Source of the DNA: Thermoplasmata archaeon
GTDB lineage: Archaea > Thermoplasmatota > Thermoplasmata > UBA184
NCBI GenBank assembly: GCA_030042855.1
Contig: JASHYU010000244.1
Span: 1-7,196 of the forward strand
DNA length: 7,196 bases
Direction of reading: 5' to 3'
Part shown: positions 4,073 through 7,196 of the stretch, one piece after another
Layout: each line of letters opens with the position of its first letter
Position numbering within the stretch: position 1 is the stretch's first letter
The notes under the pieces: generated by a model
The model's input: the letters and a program-made list of their open reading frames with translations, nothing else
Told to the model about the DNA's origin: nothing
Database searches by the model: none
Program-made: the position numbers and the translations under genes

Positions 4073-6850
4073 TCACGCCACGATGATGACGCCGACCGAG
4101 TGGTCGATCGCTTTCACATGGGCGACCGACACGTCCGTGGAGTCGACGACGTAGACGCCGACCGAGTAGTCGTCGGCCAGCACGTACCGGACGACGACGT
4201 GGTCGGAGACCCACACCACGACGCCGTAGGAGTCGCCGATCGCGCTGACCTGTTCGACGTGCACGTTCTTCACCGCGTGGAGGAAGACGGCCTCCGAGTC
4301 GTACTGGGCGGTGACCCCCACGACGGTCGCGCCGTGCGAGTCGTCGACCTCGACTCCGACCGAGTCCTCGATCGCGCTCACGCCGACGACCGTCGACGCG
4401 TGCGAGAGCGAGAAGTTCACGCCGAGCGAGTCGTCGGCCGCGATGACATTGTTGACCGTCGCCCCGGTCGTGCCCGGTAGGTAGTAGTAGGAGTCGTAGT
4501 CGGCCTCAGCCCCGTAGTCCTCGCCCGCGAGGAACCCGGCACCCCCGTTGGCCGCGAAGAGCCACGAGTACGCGCCGCCGGTGCTGCTCAGCGCCTCCAC
4601 GCCGACGGAGGCGTTCGCGTACACGTCCGTCACCGTCGTGGAGAACGAGCCCATGTCGGTCACCCCGTCGGAGCCAATGATCGACTCCACGTCGGACACG
4701 TGCGTCCCGACGGAGTCCCCGACCCAGACCCCCGAGGTGTACAGCTCCGAGAGCACGTCGGCGACCGTCGCGTCGGTGTCGTGCCAGAGGACGACCTGCG
4801 TGTTGTACACGTACCCGGCGATGATCTGGTCCGCTACCAGGTCGTGGGCGCCGTCGAACAGGTTGATGTCCGACGTCCAGAACGGATCATCGTAGATTGC
4901 CGGCGCCGGCGCGAGGAGGCCCCCTTCGACCGTGGACCCGTAGTCCGCGAAGATGTAGTTGTTGTATCCGCCGGAGTCGTAGCCCTGGTAGGTGTCGATG
5001 ACCCAGATCGGCTCGGTGACCCCCTGGGTCATGAAGACCTCGAACGTCGCGTAGCCGTAGTCGTTCACGTGCTCGAACGTGAAGTTCAGGTTGTCGACGA
5101 GCCCGTCGAAGTCGTACGGGGGCCCCGACGCGCCGACCACGTTCTTGGCCAGAAGGGCCATCTGCGCGTTCGAGAACGCGTAGAGCGGTGCGTTCAGCGT
5201 GCCCGGGGCCGACGTCAGCGAAAGGTCGTAGGACGCGTCCGAGCCGTGGATCACGGACCCGTTCAGTTCCTGGAACCCGGCCGCGAACGCCTGGACGTAG
5301 TAGTCGGTCGTCCACGGCGATCCGAGCGGCGGAAGGTACGTGCTGAACGTTCCCGTGTCCGTCGTGGGCAGCCAGCTCATGTTGTCGCGCTCGTTGAGGC
5401 TGGGGTTCCACGGATCGAGGACGGCCGGCGTGTTGCTGACGAAGACGAACCCGTAGCTGGGGGAGATCTTGCCGGCGAGGTGGATGTCCCCGCTGCGGAC
5501 CGAGACGTACGCCTCCGCTCCCCAGAGCCCGTAGAGCATCGCGGGCCCCTGATTGATGACGAGCGCGTGGCCGGTCGTCCAGTAGTCCGCGATCCCGGTC
5601 GACGTTTCGCCCGTGTCCCCCCCGAAGTTGTAGGCCGAGGGGACGCTCCGGAAGCCGCCCCGCGTCGCGTTGGAGTACTCGAGGCGCACCGTTCCGTTGA
5701 TCGAGCGGAAGACTGAGTTGTCGCCCCCGATGTTGCCCACGAGCACGATCTCGGCATCCCGGAACAGGCCCGTCGGCGACGGCGCGAACCCATCGATCGA
5801 GAATCCGGGCGGGTTCGCGGACTCGTGGTCGGGCAGCTTCGTGCTGTTGAAGATGACCGCGTCGGAGATACCGGTGAACACCTGCCCGGTGCCCGCCTCG
5901 ATGATGCGGTAGCCGTACGTCACGACCGACCGCTTCTGCGCGTTGATCGAGGCGTTGTTGTAGAGCTGGACCGTGACGGGGTACGAGGCCGGGCTCACGG
6001 GGATCGTCCCGCCGACGCACTGGAACACCCCGCCGTAGTTGTAGAGGACCTTGTTGATCCCGGACTGACCGTAGTCGCACGCCTGGTAGAGGGTGCCCGC
6101 CGCGATGTAGTACGGGTTCTCCGTCGCCGAGGTCATGTTGAACGTGTCGGAGACGAAGTGGATCCCGGTGTCGTTGAAGTTGACGACGTTCTGGGTCCAG
6201 AAGAATCCCTGGTCGATGCCGGGGATCGAGATGTTCGTCGCGACCGTATTGAGCTGGATCCCGAACTCGTTCAGGCTCCCGACGTACCCGTCGGACTGAC
6301 CGGAGACCTCGGTCACCCCGGTGGACGCCGGGTCGGTGACGTTCGGCGGGGTGTTGAACGTCACTTCGCCCAAGATGTGGGAGGTGTTGTACGAATAGGT
6401 CTGCGTGCCGAGCCCGTAATCCGCGAGACCCAGCGGCGCCGGTTGCGAGACGTAGAACGGGTTGATCTGCCCGTCGACCGCCGTCGCCGGATGCTCGAGC
6501 AGCGCGAGGTTCGGAAGCGAGGTCAGCGGGGCCAGGGTGGGCCCTTGATGGGTCAGGGACTCGATCCACGGCACGTGGCTCAGCGAAGACGGCACCTGAG
6601 AAAGGAGCTGGGATTCCGGAGTGGACTGAGAAGCGGTTCCGGTCAGCCCGGTCGTGTCCGTCCCGGCCCCCGACGCCGTCGGGGCGGACGGCGACGTGCT
6701 CACCTTCAGACCGGACGTCGAGGCGCCCACCGAGGTCGATCCGGCATGGCTCGAGATCACCGAACCCGCCGGCAAGATCATCAGGGCGCCGAGCGCGACC
6801 ACCGCAGCGATCAGCCAGCCATTCTTCGCAAGTCGGGCGAACTTCGACAT
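4073..6850 (-). CDS. Secreted thermopsin-like (peptidase A5) protease with C-terminal beta-helix repeats
   Basis: This 925-residue protein starts with a signal peptide (basic MSKFARLAKN, then hydrophobic GWLIAAVVALGALMILPAG, 11-29). A Ser/Thr/Ala/Gly-rich linker follows to about residue 90. The thermopsin domain covers roughly 120-470 and is recognised by NPFYVSQPAPLGLADYGLG (130-148), which matches the family hallmark (FY...PAPMGIADYG). Thermopsins are acid-active, pepstatin-sensitive secreted proteases of archaea; their catalytic residues are not firmly defined, so activity cannot be read from sequence. Residues about 470-690 form an extension (including LNAPLYAFSNAQMALL) that I recognise from other large thermopsin-like proteins. 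Residues 694-925 are 22-residue repeats. There are 14 N-glycosylation sequons and only two cysteines (258, 278), a possible disulfide. No C-terminal membrane anchor is present. The ATG at 6850 is preferred over the in-frame ATG at 7099, because the signal peptide starts exactly here, a strong TATA box lies 27 nt upstream, and the intervening codons do not look coding. Confidence 0.85.
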   Translation of the reverse strand: MSKFARLAKNGWLIAAVVALGALMILPAGSVISSHAGSTSVGASTSGLKVSTSPSAPTASGAGTDTTGLTGTASQSTPESQLLSQVPSSLSHVPWIESLTHQGPTLAPLTSLPNLALLEHPATAVDGQINPFYVSQPAPLGLADYGLGTQTYSYNTSHILGEVTFNTPPNVTDPASTGVTEVSGQSDGYVGSLNEFGIQLNTVATNISIPGIDQGFFWTQNVVNFNDTGIHFVSDTFNMTSATENPYYIAAGTLYQACDYGQSGINKVLYNYGGVFQCVGGTIPVSPASYPVTVQLYNNASINAQKRSVVTYGYRIIEAGTGQVFTGISDAVIFNSTKLPDHESANPPGFSIDGFAPSPTGLFRDAEIVLVGNIGGDNSVFRSINGTVRLEYSNATRGGFRSVPSAYNFGGDTGETSTGIADYWTTGHALVINQGPAMLYGLWGAEAYVSVRSGDIHLAGKISPSYGFVFVSNTPAVLDPWNPSLNERDNMSWLPTTDTGTFSTYLPPLGSPWTTDYYVQAFAAGFQELNGSVIHGSDASYDLSLTSAPGTLNAPLYAFSNAQMALLAKNVVGASGPPYDFDGLVDNLNFTFEHVNDYGYATFEVFMTQGVTEPIWVIDTYQGYDSGGYNNYIFADYGSTVEGGLLAPAPAIYDDPFWTSDINLFDGAHDLVADQIIAGYVYNTQVVLWHDTDATVADVLSELYTSGVWVGDSVGTHVSDVESIIGSDGVTDMGSFSTTVTDVYANASVGVEALSSTGGAYSWLFAANGGAGFLAGEDYGAEADYDSYYYLPGTTGATVNNVIAADDSLGVNFSLSHASTVVGVSAIEDSVGVEVDDSHGATVVGVTAQYDSEAVFLHAVKNVHVEQVSAIGDSYGVVVWVSDHVVVRYVLADDYSVGVYVVDSTDVSVAHVKAIDHSVGVIIVA
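4076..4771 (-). repeat. 22-residue (66-bp) beta-helix-type repeats at the end of the protease
   Basis: The last six copies (protein residues 797-925) follow the pattern V..V.A..DSVGV.V..S with no insertion or deletion. At DNA level the same motif (for example GACGCCGACCGAGT on the plus strand) begins at 4088, 4154, 4220, 4286, 4352 and 4418, exactly 66 bp apart. Four more diverged 22-residue units can be laid out at 694-715, 716-737, 738-759 and 760-781, followed by a 15-residue Tyr/Asp-rich insert. Alternating hydrophobic residues with a conserved turn are what a right-handed parallel beta-helix (NosD/pectate-lyase style) shows. The last unit stops after 19 residues at the protein end, with no capping segment visible. 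Confidence 0.8.
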
Positions 6851-7108
6851 GGTAGGGACCCGATGGGTCTGGGTTATACAAAGCCTCGTAACACGGAAAC
6901 TCCGGGCCCGGCCGAAACTTCGGGAACGGGGAATCGACTGTGGGAACTCGGCCGACCGCACGGCGAGCGCCCGGACCGCCGGCGAGTTTCCATCGATCGC
7001 GTCACCAGGGACGAGAGTCCCGTCACGGTGCGTCGGAGATGGGCTCGGCCGGATTCGAGTCCCCCCCGTCATAGAAAGTGCCCTTTCGGCCTCGTTCATA
7101 GCCGCCTC
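6851..7108. other. 258-bp spacer upstream of the protease, probably non-coding
   Basis: The protease frame stays open through this stretch, but the implied 83 codons end in A or T in about a third of cases, far more than in the surrounding genes. The peptide is Arg/Ser/Pro-rich with no recognisable feature, so I read it as non-coding. It contains the protease promoter near its left end and a perfect 5-bp hairpin with a GAGA loop (plus strand GGGAC-GAGA-GTCCC, 7008-7021). CACC (7003-7006) and GGTG (7027-7030) flank the hairpin and could form an outer stem. No tRNA or other known RNA is recognisable. Confidence 0.5.
6871..6883 (-). promoter_or_regulatory. TATA box of the protease gene
   Basis: The minus strand reads CTTTGTATAACCC. 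The TTGTATAA core is centred about 27 nt upstream of the ATG at 6850, which is the classical archaeal distance to a transcription start at the A of the start codon. No Shine-Dalgarno motif precedes that ATG. This is the best TATA match in the window and strongly suggests a leaderless protease mRNA. Confidence 0.65.
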
Positions 7109-7109
7109 C
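7097..7109 (-). promoter_or_regulatory. Shine-Dalgarno plus ATG overlapping the upstream stop codon
   Basis: On the minus strand GGAGG (7109-7105) stands 5 nt before an ATG at 7099-7097, and its first G is the last base of the TAG stop of the preceding gene (7111-7109). This is the strongest Shine-Dalgarno match in the window and would suit translational coupling. The ATG is in frame with the protease 249 nt downstream. Because the intervening codons look non-coding, this may be chance or a relic, or it may allow an N-extended product on read-through transcripts. Confidence 0.4.
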
Positions 7110-7196
7110 TACGCTGCCCGCGCCCCGGGCAGCACCCGTCCGAGGACCTCCATCGCCTGCGCCATGTCGTCCTGGTCGATCGCGAGGTACCGCATC
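7109..7196 (-). CDS. C-terminal tail of an unidentified gene (5' truncated by window edge)
   Basis: Reading leftward from the window edge, one frame gives 28 residues, beginning MRYLAIDQDDMAQAMEVLG and ending RVLPGARAA, before TAG at 7111-7109. The first Met is internal, since the gene continues outside the window. Codons end almost only in G or C, as in the other genes here, which supports real coding. The shape (a short strand, an acidic turn, then an amphipathic helix ending the protein) resembles the C-terminus of class I/II PLP aminotransferases, but 28 residues are too few to assign a family. It lies directly upstream of the GGAGG/ATG signal described separately. Confidence 0.5.
   Translation of the reverse strand, partial: MRYLAIDQDDMAQAMEVLGRVLPGARAA

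Noticed and set aside
1306..4086. A 926-codon open frame on the plus strand, antisense to three genes
   Set aside because: It runs across threonine synthase, molybdoenzyme and dehydrogenase genes and their gaps. Its translation is Arg/Asp/Pro-rich without any recognisable domain, as expected of a shadow frame in very GC-rich DNA.
4088..4462. Regular 66-bp spacing considered as a CRISPR array
   Set aside because: The units are coding, in frame and similar along much of their length; there are no identical short repeats separated by unique spacers.
4100..4480. His/Asp/Val-rich plus-strand frame that looks repetitive
   Set aside because: The periodicity is simply the antisense of the 22-residue repeats of the protease.
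4700..5716. A 338-codon open frame on the plus strand inside the protease gene
   Set aside because: It is antisense to a well-supported protease domain, has Val/Arg/Asp-rich composition and no family signature.
7045..7070. GGATTCGAGTCC resembling a tRNA T-arm
   Set aside because: The flanking bases do not form a T-stem on either strand, and no acceptor, D or anticodon arm can be laid out around it.

Overview
This is a GC-rich, gene-dense window that most likely comes from an archaeon. The strongest evidence is a large secreted protease with the thermopsin (peptidase family A5) signature, a family found essentially only in archaea (Sulfolobales and Thermoplasmata). Two further signs agree: A+T-rich TATA-like boxes about 27-31 nt upstream of several start codons, as expected for leaderless archaeal transcription, and a C-terminal fragment resembling F420-dependent NADP reductases. 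A high-GC member of Thermoplasmatota is my best guess, but this is inference because no rRNA or other marker gene is present.

Layout, left to right. Bases 1-186 hold the last 61 codons of a plus-strand F420-dependent NADP-reductase-like gene. It converges on a block of minus-strand genes. Read in their own direction these are: the tail of an unidentified gene entering from the right edge (7196-7109); a 258-bp spacer (7108-6851); a 925-residue secreted thermopsin-like protease ending in a perfectly phased 22-residue beta-helix-type repeat (6850-4073); an NDH-2-type FAD-dependent NAD(P)H dehydrogenase (3942-2746); a cytoplasmic sulfite-oxidase-family molybdopterin enzyme (2610-1468); and a zinc-ribbon threonine synthase (1407-214).

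The four complete minus-strand genes point the same way but are separated by 60-260 bp. Each has its own candidate promoter, so they look like separately transcribed neighbours rather than a tight operon. Three (protease, NDH-2, threonine synthase) appear leaderless, with no Shine-Dalgarno motif and a TATA-like box at the right distance. The molybdoenzyme has a GGTGA ribosome-binding site and a more distant TATA-like element.

The flavin dehydrogenase and the molybdoenzyme are both redox enzymes and could serve the same electron-transfer economy, but nothing in the sequence proves a shared pathway. The protease would act outside the cell. I see no mobile element, CRISPR array, tRNA or rRNA, and I do not claim a new system. 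The points most worth a second look are the protease's architecture and its two competing start signals, the loss of the canonical acidic NADH-binding residue in the NDH-2-like protein, and the loss of the sulfite-binding arginine in the molybdoenzyme.
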